This document shows positions 16,514 through 26,167 of a stretch of DNA of 64,000 nt, piece after piece (within the stretch, counting starts at the first letter, position 1; every line of letters starts with the position of its first letter). The notes under the pieces are model-generated. The model was not told the origin of the DNA and searched no databases. It saw nothing but the letters and a program-made list of their open reading frames with translations. Made by a program: the position numbers and the translations under genes. Source of the DNA: an uncultured bacterium (lineage in GTDB: Bacteria > Myxococcota_A > Polyangia > Polyangiales > Houyiibacteriaceae); the NCBI GenBank assembly GCA_938024995.1, contig CALJDU010000043.1:1-64000 (forward strand). Direction: 5' to 3'.

Positions 16514-19500
16514 GTGAACGAGATGGACGACGAGGGCGCGGATATCGTCAGCGAAACGGACAACGAGCAGGTCGACATCAGTGATGTCGACATGGAGGAG
16601 ATCGACCTTGATGCGGTGGTCCCTCCCCCGCCCCCCAGTTTCGCGGGTCCGCCAGAGCGAACGCCCAAGCCCACCGTCTCCTTGCGCGCCGCGGGAGCGG
16701 CCGCTCCTCAACCGCCACGTCGAAAGCGCGGTCCCGGAACGGCCTCGTCCCCTGGGTCGGCGCCCGCGCCTCGGTCATCATCTCCAGGGATCGTGGCGGC
16801 AGGACGAACCCGTCCCGCGCCCGCGCCGCCGCGTCGCACCGGCTCGTCGCCCGGATCGATCCCCGCGCCCAAGTCATCGAGCGGCGATCGCGCCGCGCTG
16901 ACGATCCCTTCTCCGCGTCCGTCGATGCCGTCACCCACTCGGCCACCTCCACCTCCTCCGTCGCGCCCCGCGTCGCGCGCCGTCCCGACCCCGCCCTCGC
17001 GTCCCCCGCGTCCGCCGAGCGTAGCTCCCTCCGCGCCGCCGCCGCCTTCTCCTCGGGTCGCCGCGCTCAAGGGGGTCGGCGAGACCGACGCGCGAGTGCA
17101 GCTCACGTCGTTGTTGGAGACGTGCAAGTCCGCGCTGAAGAACGCGCGAGGCAAAGAGCGACAAGGTCAGCTGCACTTCGAACTCGGGACGATCCTCGCG
17201 CAGCTCGGAGACGAGCCCAAAGCCGCGACGCATTTCGCGCAAGCCGCGCAGCTCTTCCCTGAACATGTCCCGGCGCTTCGACAAGCGCGACGGCGCGTCA
17301 CTGGAAACCACGCCATCTCCCTGCTCGACGCGGAGCTACGGGTCACCTCGGACAAGCACGCGCGCGCGCTGCTCTTGCTCGACAAAGGCGCGCTGCTCGA
17401 GAAGGCGCGCAACCCGAAGCTCGCGCTGGAGGTCTACCGAGAGGCCAACGCCTTGGTGCCCAACGACGCGACGGTCATCCGCGCGATCGAGCGTCTTGTT
17501 CGCGAAGGGGGTGACTTTCGCGCGCTGGCCGAGACCTACGAACAGCTCGCCTCCATCACCACCGAGCCAACGCTACGCGCGACCTTGATCGCGGAGCGTG
17601 CTCGCATCGTCGAGTTTCAGCAAGGCGACCCCGCGGCGGCCGCGGAGCTCTACGAAGCGGCGCTCCAGCTGCGACCTGACGCGGCCGGCTCGCTCGCCGC
17701 GATCAAGCGACTCGCGGTGGAACAAGGAAGAGACCGGGCGCTCATCTCGGCGCTCGAGATCGAGTCCCGCGCGCCGGATCTCCTCACGCAACTGGGCGCG
17801 TTTCAGCGCATCGCGGAGCTCCAGCAAAAGCTCGGGAACGAGACCGCGGCGATCGAGGCCCTGTCGCGCGCCCCGACCGCGAATCAGGCGCTGCTCCGGA
17901 GCCTCGCGAACCTCTATCACTCGACGAATCAGATCGATCGCGAAGCGGAGATCCTCGCGCGCATCGTCGACGCGAGCCCGAGTACGTCGGAGAAGATCGC
18001 GACCAGCCTCCGTCTCGCCCGGCTGCATGAGCACGATCGAGGGGACGCCGGTGCTGCGCGTGTTTGGTACGAAGGCGCCCTCAACCACGACCCGACCTCC
18101 GCCATCGCGCTCGCCGCGGTCGAGCCGCTCTATCGACGGGTGGGTGACTACGAGGCGTTGATTCAGCGCTTGCTCACCGCGGGCGACGCGCGCTCGACCG
18201 ATCTCCGGACCCGCGCCTCGCTTTTGGGTCGAGTCGCGAACATCTACGAACACGACCTGCAAAACGTCGCGCAGGCGATCAAGCACCACGCGCTCGCGGT
18301 CGGGCTCCTCCCGACGCACGAGCCATCTCTGCGCTCGCTCGATCGCTTGTACGCGCGCACAGGAAACTGGCTCGCGTTGGTCGAGCTCTATGAACGCGCG
18401 ATCGATCGCGCGGATGGTACGGCGCGGGCGATCGCGTTCCTCTATCGTGTGGCGTCTGTTCACGAAGATCAGCTCGACGATCCCGCCGGCGCGGTCCACG
18501 CGTTCCAGCGCGTGCTCGAGATCGATCGCGGGCACCTCGGCGCGATTCAAGGGCTCCAGCGGGCAGCGCTATCTGCCCAGCAGTACGAGGTCGTGGTGGC
18601 GATGATCGATCGCGAGCTGGAGCTGACGCGGTTGCCGAAAGTGCAGGTCAACCTCCTGCGCCGCGCGGGGGAGATCCATGAGCTGCACCTCGACGACAAC
18701 GAGGGCGCCATCCGTCGCTTTGAAGGCGCGCTCGCGCTTGACCCGACGCACGTCGCGGTGCTCAAGAGCTTAGCGCGTCTGTATCGAGCGAGCGGGCGTC
18801 ACGAAGACGAGCTCCGGATCTTGGTCGTGCTCGCGCAAGGGGAGCCGGTGCCCGCGAAGAAGGCCGCGCTCTTTTACGAGATTGGCCAGCTCTGCGAAGG
18901 CAAACTTGGGAAGCTCAGCAAAGCGCTCGGGCACTACCGGCTCGCGCTGGAGCTCGAGCCCTCTCACGGTCTCGCCTTCGCCGCGTTGATCGACGCGCTT
19001 CGAAAGACGCGCGAAAACGATGCCCTCGCCGAAGCCTACGCGACCCGACGAGACGCCACCGCCGATCCGTCCGAACGCGCCGCCCGGTCGATTGAGCTGG
19101 GTGTCCTCCACGAGAACGAGTTGAGGCGCCCCGCGAAAGCGATCGAGGCGTACCGCGAAGCCCTCGACGCGCAGGTCGGGAACACCACAGCGCTCGACGC
19201 CTTGACGCGTCTTTTCATGCGGCAGGGCGCGCACGCACAATTAGTCGCGCTGCTGGAGTCGGAAGCGAAACGGATCGGTGAGCACCCTGCGTCGGTCGAC
19301 CTCTGGTTCCGGCGCGGCGTTCACCTCGCGCACCACCTCAAGGACGAAGAGAACGCCCGGAAGAGTTTTCACGCTGCGCTCGCGCTCGACCCGACGCACG
19401 CGGGCGCGCTACTGGGGCTCGAGTCCGTCCTCGCGGCGACCGCGCCGGCCGCCGATCGCGCCGCGCTCTTTCGCGCACAAGCGAACGCCTTCGCGGACCC

Positions 19501-21895
19501 TGCCCTGAAGTCTGCGGCGCTTCGTGATCTGGCCCGCGTCGCGCCAGGCGGCGCTGCGCAACGAGAGCTCCTCGCCCTCAACCCGCGAGATGTCACCGCC
19601 CTCCAAGCGCTCACGGAGACCACCTCCGGCGTCGAGTCGGTCGAGTTCGCGGCGCGGCTCGCGGAGGTCGTGAGCGAACCCCGACTCAAGGCGCAGTACC
19701 TCATCGAGGTCGCGCGTTCGCTCGAACAGGCTGGCGATGACGCGGCGTTAGGCGCCTGGCGTGAAGTGCTGGCGCTCGACCGCGAGAGCTGGGTCGCGAC
19801 GCGAGGGTTTTCGCGGGTGGCGCGGAAGCTCGGTGATCTCAACGCGCTTCGGGTCGCGGCGAACCAAGAAGCGACCACCACGGGCGACGTCACGCTCGCG
19901 GTCGACCTCCTCCGAACCGCGGCCGCTGGGCGCAAAGAGTCGGGGGACACTCCAGGGGCGGTCGTCGACCTGGAGCGAGCGCTCGCCCTCGACCCCAATC
20001 ACGCGGAGCTCAGCCGCGAGCTCGCGGGTGTCACGGGTCCCACGCCGCGCTTGATCGAGCTCCTCTCACGCGCCGCCTCCCGCGCCGATAAGCTCGAGCG
20101 CAAAGTGCAGCTCCATCTCGAGGTCGCGTATCTTCACAAGGGGCGCGACGATCTCTCCGCTGCGCTCGCCGCGACGGACCGGGCGCTCAAGCTCTCGCCC
20201 GGGCACCCGATCGCGCTTTCAGAACGCGCCGACTACCTCGAGGCGAGCGGACAATGGGTCGAAGCGCTCTCCGCGATTGAGGCGCGGCTCTCATCGAAGT
20301 CTGCCCCACTGAACGGCGCCGGAGAAGCCGCGCTTCGTTTGCGCGCGGCGAAGATCGCGAGCGATCGCGACGATACCCAGCGCGCGTTTGACCACCTGAA
20401 GGCGGCGCTGGTCGCGGATCGAAAGTCACGCCCCGCGCTCCTCATGATGGTCAACGTGCTCTTGAAGGGCGGACACGCGGCGGACGCCGTCGAGGTCGCG
20501 CAGCGCTTGCTCAAGGTCAGCGAAGCGCCGCGCGAACGCGCCGAAGCGCTCTCACGAGTGGCGAACGTCGCGATGGCGCGCGGTCGGAAAGACGAAGCCG
20601 CGGCTGCGCTCGCCGAGGCCGTGACGATTGAAGGACCCGCCGGCGACGCCGTCCTCGAGCATCGCGGGTTGGCGGAAGCGGGGATCATCTCCTGGGACGA
20701 TCACGCGAACGCGCTCTCTGAACATCTCAAGCGCCAGAAGCTCGCGGGTGGAAACGTCGCGAGCACCTTTCGTGCGCTCGCCGATCTACAGGCCAACGAG
20801 CTCGGCCGGATCGACCGCGCGATCGCGACGCTCTTCGAAGCCACGCACCAGCACCCCGACGTCGAAGACCTCTGGCTCGCGCTCGGCGACTGCCTGCTCC
20901 GCGCTGGCGAAGTCGAAGAAGCGATCGATCAACTGCGCGGGATGCTCTCGCGTCACGTGACCAGCACCGAGGGCTGGCGCTTGCTCGCGAACGCGGTCGC
21001 AGAAGAAGGTGACGCCCATGAGTCTGGCGCGCTCCGGGCGGCGCTGCTGACGGTCGGGACGAGCGGACAAGAGCTCGTTGAACTCACCGCGCGGGAGCCT
21101 CAGTACGCGCGCGGCAAGCCCGGGCTCTTGGGCGACGCGGGGATCCGCCAGATCCAGATCGACCTCGCGTACGACAACCAGGTCGTCGGGCTCCTCGCGT
21201 CCGCGAACGCCGCTTTCACGAAGCTCTTCCCGACCGACATCAAAGCGTTCGGTCTGTCGAAGCGAGATCGTCTCCCGCCGGAGAACGCCGCGCGGCAACT
21301 CGCGGACCGGATCGGGATGTTGGTCGGCGCGCCAGACTTCGATCTCTACTTCAGCGACGAGGACCACCTCACGGTTGTGCTCGGGAGCACGCCGGCGATT
21401 TTGCTGCCGTCCTGGGCCCGCACCCTTCCGCCCGCCGCGTTGACCTTCTTGATCGCGGAGCCGGTGGTCAGCTTCGCGCGGGGCGCGCTGATCGTGCACC
21501 GCGCGAGCGGCGAAGAAATCGCGCTCGCGGTCGCGGGGCTCGGGCGAACGATCGATCCCTCCTTCGCGATGGGTGCCGGCGACGAGGCCGAAATGGATGC
21601 CCACACACGAGACGCGCAAAAGGCGATCCCGTTCATGCAGCGGAGCAAGATCGAGCAAGCGATTACGAGTTACCTCTCGGCTCCCTCCGATGTGGTTGCC
21701 TGGGCGGCCGCGGCGCGTGGATCCGCCGCGCGTGCCGCGCTCCTCCTCGCGGACGATGTCGCGGGCGTGATCTCGGTCGTGAAGCGTGAAGAAGGGGATG
21801 AGCCGGGTCGGGATGGCCGCGTAGACGACCTGCTCCGCTTTTGGGCGAGCGATACCGCGCGTCGCTTCCGTCGGGCCGTTCGAGACGGCGGATGA
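16514..21895 (+). CDS. Giant tetratricopeptide-repeat protein
   Basis: A 1793-residue protein from GTG 16514. Residues 1 to about 50 are acidic, and about 50-190 are Pro/Arg/Ser-rich and probably disordered. From about 195 to 1530 it is a long helical array of TPR-like repeats (recurring A..Y..AL.LDP.H..AL..L.RLY patterns), enough for 25 or more repeats. The last 260 residues form a different, globular region with beta character and no repeats. No signal peptide or catalytic motif is visible; a cytoplasmic scaffold is likely. It diverges from the TetR gene across a palindromic operator. Similar giant proteins are typical of myxobacteria. Confidence 0.87.
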   Translation: MNEMDDEGADIVSETDNEQVDISDVDMEEIDLDAVVPPPPPSFAGPPERTPKPTVSLRAAGAAAPQPPRRKRGPGTASSPGSAPAPRSSSPGIVAAGRTRPAPAPPRRTGSSPGSIPAPKSSSGDRAALTIPSPRPSMPSPTRPPPPPPSRPASRAVPTPPSRPPRPPSVAPSAPPPPSPRVAALKGVGETDARVQLTSLLETCKSALKNARGKERQGQLHFELGTILAQLGDEPKAATHFAQAAQLFPEHVPALRQARRRVTGNHAISLLDAELRVTSDKHARALLLLDKGALLEKARNPKLALEVYREANALVPNDATVIRAIERLVREGGDFRALAETYEQLASITTEPTLRATLIAERARIVEFQQGDPAAAAELYEAALQLRPDAAGSLAAIKRLAVEQGRDRALISALEIESRAPDLLTQLGAFQRIAELQQKLGNETAAIEALSRAPTANQALLRSLANLYHSTNQIDREAEILARIVDASPSTSEKIATSLRLARLHEHDRGDAGAARVWYEGALNHDPTSAIALAAVEPLYRRVGDYEALIQRLLTAGDARSTDLRTRASLLGRVANIYEHDLQNVAQAIKHHALAVGLLPTHEPSLRSLDRLYARTGNWLALVELYERAIDRADGTARAIAFLYRVASVHEDQLDDPAGAVHAFQRVLEIDRGHLGAIQGLQRAALSAQQYEVVVAMIDRELELTRLPKVQVNLLRRAGEIHELHLDDNEGAIRRFEGALALDPTHVAVLKSLARLYRASGRHEDELRILVVLAQGEPVPAKKAALFYEIGQLCEGKLGKLSKALGHYRLALELEPSHGLAFAALIDALRKTRENDALAEAYATRRDATADPSERAARSIELGVLHENELRRPAKAIEAYREALDAQVGNTTALDALTRLFMRQGAHAQLVALLESEAKRIGEHPASVDLWFRRGVHLAHHLKDEENARKSFHAALALDPTHAGALLGLESVLAATAPAADRAALFRAQANAFADPALKSAALRDLARVAPGGAAQRELLALNPRDVTALQALTETTSGVESVEFAARLAEVVSEPRLKAQYLIEVARSLEQAGDDAALGAWREVLALDRESWVATRGFSRVARKLGDLNALRVAANQEATTTGDVTLAVDLLRTAAAGRKESGDTPGAVVDLERALALDPNHAELSRELAGVTGPTPRLIELLSRAASRADKLERKVQLHLEVAYLHKGRDDLSAALAATDRALKLSPGHPIALSERADYLEASGQWVEALSAIEARLSSKSAPLNGAGEAALRLRAAKIASDRDDTQRAFDHLKAALVADRKSRPALLMMVNVLLKGGHAADAVEVAQRLLKVSEAPRERAEALSRVANVAMARGRKDEAAAALAEAVTIEGPAGDAVLEHRGLAEAGIISWDDHANALSEHLKRQKLAGGNVASTFRALADLQANELGRIDRAIATLFEATHQHPDVEDLWLALGDCLLRAGEVEEAIDQLRGMLSRHVTSTEGWRLLANAVAEEGDAHESGALRAALLTVGTSGQELVELTAREPQYARGKPGLLGDAGIRQIQIDLAYDNQVVGLLASANAAFTKLFPTDIKAFGLSKRDRLPPENAARQLADRIGMLVGAPDFDLYFSDEDHLTVVLGSTPAILLPSWARTLPPAALTFLIAEPVVSFARGALIVHRASGEEIALAVAGLGRTIDPSFAMGAGDEAEMDAHTRDAQKAIPFMQRSKIEQAITSYLSAPSDVVAWAAAARGSAARAALLLADDVAGVISVVKREEGDEPGRDGRVDDLLRFWASDTARRFRRAVRDGG

Positions 21896-22065
21896 CGCGG
21901 CGCGTCGTTCGGACGGTCACGACTTAATTTGAAGATCCATCAAGCTCGCGCGTCACGCCCAGGACGCGGGTAGATGCAGACGGCAAGATCTGCGACGCTC
22001 GCGCGGCATTCACGAAACGTTTTCGTTTTTCCATTTTGGGTCTCCCCAAGCAGAGGTTCTTCTCC

Positions 22066-22653
22066 ATGCGCAACACGTTCTTTTCTCAGCTCATCGCGAT
22101 CACATCCGCGTTCGCATTCCTTCTCATCGCGGCGCCCGTCGAGGCACGTGAATGTGAGGGCCAGCGGTTCCCGAACCGAACGACGGTGGGCGAGACCCAG
22201 CTCGTGCTCAACGGCATCGGGATCCGCGAAGCGACCGTCTTCAACGTCGATGTCTACTTCGCCGCTCTCTACCTCGAGAACCGAGGCCGCAACGGTGCGC
22301 AGATCGCGCGCTCCGAGCAGACCAAGCGTTTGGTCCTTCGGTTCGTTCGCGAGGTCGACCGCGAGAAGATGACCGAGGCGTTCCGCGAAGGCTTCGCGAA
22401 CAGCGGTGGCACCGCGGCGATGGCGCCGAAGATCCGCCAGCTCAACCGCTGGATGCCGCGAACGGTGCGAGACGGTTCGCGCTTCACGTTCACCTACGTC
22501 CCGGGCACGGGGCTCGAGGTCAAGGTTGGGCGTACGGTCAAGGGCACCATCGAGGGCGCCGACTTCGCGCGCGCGTTCTTCAGCATCTGGCTGGGCAGCA
22601 ACCCACCGAACCGCGGTCTTCGTCGTGGTCTCCTCGGCGGCGAGTGCGGCTGA
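22066..22653 (+). CDS. Secreted chalcone-isomerase-like protein
   Basis: A 195-residue protein with a Sec signal peptide cleaved near residue 27 (IAAPVEA). It then follows the chalcone isomerase-like (Chalcone_3 group) pattern: GETQLVLNGIGIREATVFNVDVYFAALYL at the first strands, VLRFVREVDREKMTEAFREGF, and TFTYVPGTGLEVKVGRTVKG with a closing FARAFFSIWLGSNPP. Bacterial members are periplasmic proteins of unknown, probably lipid- or ligand-binding, role rather than true chalcone isomerases. The ATG at 22066 has a GAGG upstream. It is followed by a clear intrinsic terminator, so it is monocistronic. Confidence 0.85.
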   Translation: MRNTFFSQLIAITSAFAFLLIAAPVEARECEGQRFPNRTTVGETQLVLNGIGIREATVFNVDVYFAALYLENRGRNGAQIARSEQTKRLVLRFVREVDREKMTEAFREGFANSGGTAAMAPKIRQLNRWMPRTVRDGSRFTFTYVPGTGLEVKVGRTVKGTIEGADFARAFFSIWLGSNPPNRGLRRGLLGGECG

Positions 22654-22675
22654 GCTCGAGTCCACGCTCGAGAAG

Positions 22676-22706
22676 CAGGCGGCCTTCGGGTCGCCTGTTT
22701 TTCTTT
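22676..22706 (+). terminator. Intrinsic terminator
   Basis: CAGGCGGCC-TTCG-GGTCGCCTG (22676-22697) makes a 9-bp stem with one G-T pair and a UUCG tetraloop, followed by TTTTTCTTT. It sits 23 bp after the chalcone-isomerase-like gene. Confidence 0.9.
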
Positions 22707-22747
22707 AACCGCAGACCGTGAGCACGAGTTCTGTTCTAACCTCTCGT

Positions 22748-25525
22748 ATGGCTCGCTTTCTTCCTTTGTCCCTCGTGCTCCTCCTCCTTGTCTCTGCCTG
22801 TGGAGATGACGACGGCGTGACCGATTCGGGGACAGATACCAACGCCGGCGACGCGGCGGACACCAGCGCGGACACCGGGACGCGCCCCGTTTTCTGTCTC
22901 GCGCCGGAGGTTCGCTTCAGCCGCGCGACCTTGTCGTCCACGCTCGCGATCCCGCGCACGGTCCGGGTAACGCTCGCGAACGACTTTTGCGAAGCCGCGA
23001 CCATCACGATCGTGTCGAGCGATGAGAGCGTCGCGACCATCGACGCGACCGCGGTCATCCCCGCCGGGCAGAGCGTCGCCGAGCTGACGATCACGCCGCG
23101 AGCGCTCGGCACCACGACCTTCACCGCGACCTTCGCCGACCTCGTGGGGACCGAAGACGAAGTCATCACGACCGCGGACCTGGTCTTCGAGGTGCAGGAC
23201 GACACGCTCCCATCCTGCAGCGTCTCGGCGAGCGGAAACCTCGCGCCTGGAGGCGAGGTCGCCGATGGTCCCGCGATCGCGATCCCCGCAGGCGCCGCTC
23301 GCGACGATCGTTTCCACGTGGACCCCTTTGACGTGACCATCACCTGCGCGCCCGACCAAGTTCCCGACGGCTACCGCGCGCTCGGACCCGCCATCACCTT
23401 CGCGCCCGAGGCCACCCAGCTCCGGCGCGAGATCGCCTTCACGGTCCCCGCAAAGCTCGCGCTGCTCCAAGAAGGCGCCCACCGCGGTCATGTCTTCCTC
23501 GCGTACCGCGGTCCGGGGCTCGACGCGCGCGTTGTCCCGGTTGCGTCGCCCGACTTTGAGTCACGCCCCGGCTTCGTCACCTTCTTCGCGCCGCGCCTCG
23601 GCACCTATCAAGCGGTGGTCTTGGCCGACGCGCCACGTGAGCGTCAGCGCGACTTTTCCTATGACGCGATCACGGGCGTCTCGATGGGCGGCGGGGGCTC
23701 CGCGCTGATCGGCCTTCGCGATCCCACCAGCTTCGACTTCGTCGCGCCCCTCGGCGGACCCGTCGACTGGATCAGCATGGTGGACCAGGTGCGGCGCTTT
23801 CATCTCGGCGGGTTCTGCACCGAAGCCGAGCGGGTAGCCGATCCCGCGGGGTGCGCTGCGGGCGCCTCGACCTCGCGCGTCCCGACCAGCCTCCAGCTCT
23901 TTGAGGAGGAGCAAGACTTCGAGCACTGGAACTACCGAGAAGGCTTCGCGGGTCACGGGGGGACCTTTGATCGCCGCGAGTACATCCGGATCTTCCACGA
24001 CATGTCGCTCATGTTCGGAAACATCAACACCACGCGCGCGGTCGATCCCTTGATGCCGAACGTCACGCCTCCGGGCGTCCCCGACAGCGAGCGCGCCCGC
24101 GATCGCGCGACGCGTTGCGCCGAGCCCCTTCGCATCCCGCCCGACGACGGGTCCATGACGGTTGGCTACTTTGACGACGAGTACAACCCCGACGGCGCCT
24201 ACCCGTTGATCACGTTTTGCGATGGCGGTGAGCTGCTCGTCGATGGCGAGCGCGACCGCGGCGTGTGGGATCCGGCGGGATCACACACCGCGCCCGTCCA
24301 CGTCGCTTGGGCGGTCGACATCAACGACAACGGGGTCCGTGACCTGGGTGAACCAGTCGTCCGGGCAGTGCGCGAGCCTTACGAAGACTGCGGCCTGGAC
24401 CAGCTCTGCAACGCCGACGAGCCCGGCTTTGACGCGGACACCAACCCCGATCCCGCGGGTGACGACTACGATTACCAGTACAACCCGAGCGGCACCGAAG
24501 GGAACACCTTGCGCGACGGCGAGCCGTGCGGCGCCGGCGAGACGTATGAAGATGCCGGGCTCGACGGAGTCATGGGGACCGCGCAACTGAGCGACGGCGG
24601 CTACGACTTCGGTGAAGCCGATGGGTGCCACACGCGGTCGCGCGGCTTTACCCAGATGCTCGAGAACAACCCGCGCTCCTTTGTGCTCAACGCGGAGGCC
24701 GACGCGCTCGGCGAGCTCGACCTCTTTAGCGACGGAGGCATCCGTGACCTGTTCCACTTCGCGATGGTCCACAACCACTTCGCGGGCGCGTTCACGGCGC
24801 GCGGGGTCCCGATGAACATGTACAACTCGCACGCGGCGCTGCGCTTCGACGGATCGAGCCTCGACAGCGACTTCAAGTTCGCGCGGACTGACTGGAGCGA
24901 GGTCGGGAAGTACATCCACATCCGCTATGGCGACGTCGACGCGAACGAAGGTCAGATCGCGCAGGGTGACGGCGGTCACGTCGGGACGCCTTCACAGATC
25001 GTCAACCGGCTCCTCAGCGTGATCGCGTGGATGAGCGCGCGCTGGCCAGACGGGGATCGCCGACGGGTCAACGATCGCATCTGCGTCGCGCCCTCCGAAG
25101 CGTGTCCTCAGCTCAACCAGTTCACGATCGACTTCACCGCGTCGACTGGGCGCGTCGGCCCCGTCACGATCGTCTTGCCGCCCGGCTACTACGACGAGGA
25201 GTTCGCGGACGTCAGCTTCCCGGTCGTCTACTTCCTTCACGGTTACGGACAGGACCCGACCGATCTCCTCCCGGTGGGCTTGATCCTCTGGAACTTCATG
25301 ACCGCGCGGACCATCCCCGAAGCAGAACGGCTGCAGAAGATGATCTTCGTGTTCCCAGACGGTCGCTGCCGTGATGGTGAGTGCGTGAAGGGCACGTTCT
25401 TCGCGGACGCGCCGCCCAGCACCCCGAACGGCGCCCAGATGGAGACCTTCCTACAAGACCTGCGCGCCCACGTTCGCGACAATTACCGCGTGCGGGCGCC
25501 TGAGACGCGGACGGTGGTCGAGTAG
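22748..25525 (+). CDS. Lipoprotein with a circularly permuted alpha/beta-hydrolase (esterase) arrangement
   Basis: A 925-residue lipoprotein (lipobox VSAC, Cys18) with an Asp/Thr spacer and Ig-like beta modules to about residue 290. The nucleophile elbow GVSMGGGGSALIG (Ser312) and FVAPLGG come first. A long Asp/Gly-rich insert follows, then a candidate catalytic-His segment GDGGH (His744) with a terminal-type helix. Only then comes the segment that normally starts such esterases: VLPPGYYDE, VYFLHGYGQDP (His831), VFPDGRC and DLRAHVRDNYRVRAPETR. The protein ends exactly where the nucleophile strand should begin. The family resembles the esterase D/feruloyl-esterase type; the substrate is unknown. 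The start is ATG 22748 (MARFLPLSL). Confidence 0.78.
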   Translation: MARFLPLSLVLLLLVSACGDDDGVTDSGTDTNAGDAADTSADTGTRPVFCLAPEVRFSRATLSSTLAIPRTVRVTLANDFCEAATITIVSSDESVATIDATAVIPAGQSVAELTITPRALGTTTFTATFADLVGTEDEVITTADLVFEVQDDTLPSCSVSASGNLAPGGEVADGPAIAIPAGAARDDRFHVDPFDVTITCAPDQVPDGYRALGPAITFAPEATQLRREIAFTVPAKLALLQEGAHRGHVFLAYRGPGLDARVVPVASPDFESRPGFVTFFAPRLGTYQAVVLADAPRERQRDFSYDAITGVSMGGGGSALIGLRDPTSFDFVAPLGGPVDWISMVDQVRRFHLGGFCTEAERVADPAGCAAGASTSRVPTSLQLFEEEQDFEHWNYREGFAGHGGTFDRREYIRIFHDMSLMFGNINTTRAVDPLMPNVTPPGVPDSERARDRATRCAEPLRIPPDDGSMTVGYFDDEYNPDGAYPLITFCDGGELLVDGERDRGVWDPAGSHTAPVHVAWAVDINDNGVRDLGEPVVRAVREPYEDCGLDQLCNADEPGFDADTNPDPAGDDYDYQYNPSGTEGNTLRDGEPCGAGETYEDAGLDGVMGTAQLSDGGYDFGEADGCHTRSRGFTQMLENNPRSFVLNAEADALGELDLFSDGGIRDLFHFAMVHNHFAGAFTARGVPMNMYNSHAALRFDGSSLDSDFKFARTDWSEVGKYIHIRYGDVDANEGQIAQGDGGHVGTPSQIVNRLLSVIAWMSARWPDGDRRRVNDRICVAPSEACPQLNQFTIDFTASTGRVGPVTIVLPPGYYDEEFADVSFPVVYFLHGYGQDPTDLLPVGLILWNFMTARTIPEAERLQKMIFVFPDGRCRDGECVKGTFFADAPPSTPNGAQMETFLQDLRAHVRDNYRVRAPETRTVVE

Positions 25526-25545
25526 CGAGCGCTGAGAAGCGCTCG
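25526..25545 (+). terminator. Hairpin at the 3' end of the esterase gene
   Basis: CGAGCGCT (25526-25533) and AGCGCTCG (25538-25545) form a perfect 8-bp stem closed by a GAGA (GNRA) tetraloop directly after the stop codon. No T-tract follows, so it may be a processing or stability hairpin or a weak terminator. Confidence 0.5.
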
Positions 25546-25584
25546 GCGCACTCACGGGAGCGACGGCCCCACCAGGCCGCGAAA

Positions 25585-26076
25585 CTACATCGCGAGGTGC
25601 GACTGCGAGGGCGCCCGGTCGACCTTCAGCTCTTCCACAAAGCGCCGGAGCACAGCGCGGTCTGCGCTGACGTACTTGCCCATCCAAAGGGTCGCTTCGT
25701 CGATCGTCCGGAACGTCTTGCCGGGGTACTTCGCCGGGAGCACGCGGAGCGCTTGGATCAACCCGCGCACGATCGCCGCCACGAACCCGCGCGACTCGAT
25801 CACCGTCGCCACGCAGCACACGTTCGCGGTTTGCCGCAGGTGGCCGAGGCGCTGACGAAGACCCTCGTTGGGTCGCCCCGAGACGTGCGAGGTCACGACG
25901 AAGAGCACACCGATGTCCTGACCGAGCTGCGCGTGGAGCGCTTCACCTTGGGCGATGATGACGTCGAGGTCCTCCACGCTCGGCACCTTGTCCAAGACGA
26001 CGATGAGGACGTCACGGGAGCTGGTGACCGAGCACGCTTCGGAGGCGTGCTGCACGACGACGGGAGAAACGGACAC
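25585..26076 (-). CDS. Small alpha/beta protein of unknown function (STAS-like pattern)
   Basis: A 163-residue soluble protein. GTG 26076 is chosen because the longer open frame upstream runs antisense to the divergent gene at 26168 and lacks protein character. The pattern DVLIVVLDKVPSVEDLDVIIAQG, DIGVLFVVTSHV, CCVATVIESRGFVAAIVRGLIQAL and TFRTIDEATLWM alternates strands and helices, as in SpoIIAA/STAS-like domains found in many myxobacterial genes. The assignment is by fold pattern only. It is transcribed convergently to the esterase gene and divergently from the next gene. Confidence 0.7.
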   Translation of the reverse strand: MSVSPVVVQHASEACSVTSSRDVLIVVLDKVPSVEDLDVIIAQGEALHAQLGQDIGVLFVVTSHVSGRPNEGLRQRLGHLRQTANVCCVATVIESRGFVAAIVRGLIQALRVLPAKYPGKTFRTIDEATLWMGKYVSADRAVLRRFVEELKVDRAPSQSHLAM

Positions 26077-26167
26077 GTCGGCGCATTGTAGCAGCTCTGC
26101 AGGCCACCATCGTTGTTCGTGCTGAGGGAACGTGATGAGGTGCACAGCTCGCGAGAGGATCACGACG

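Noticed and set aside
22012..22030. Short hairpin plus T-run before the chalcone-isomerase-like gene as terminator of the TPR gene
   Set aside because: The stem is only about 5 bp and imperfect, and it lies close to the next start; not enough to call.
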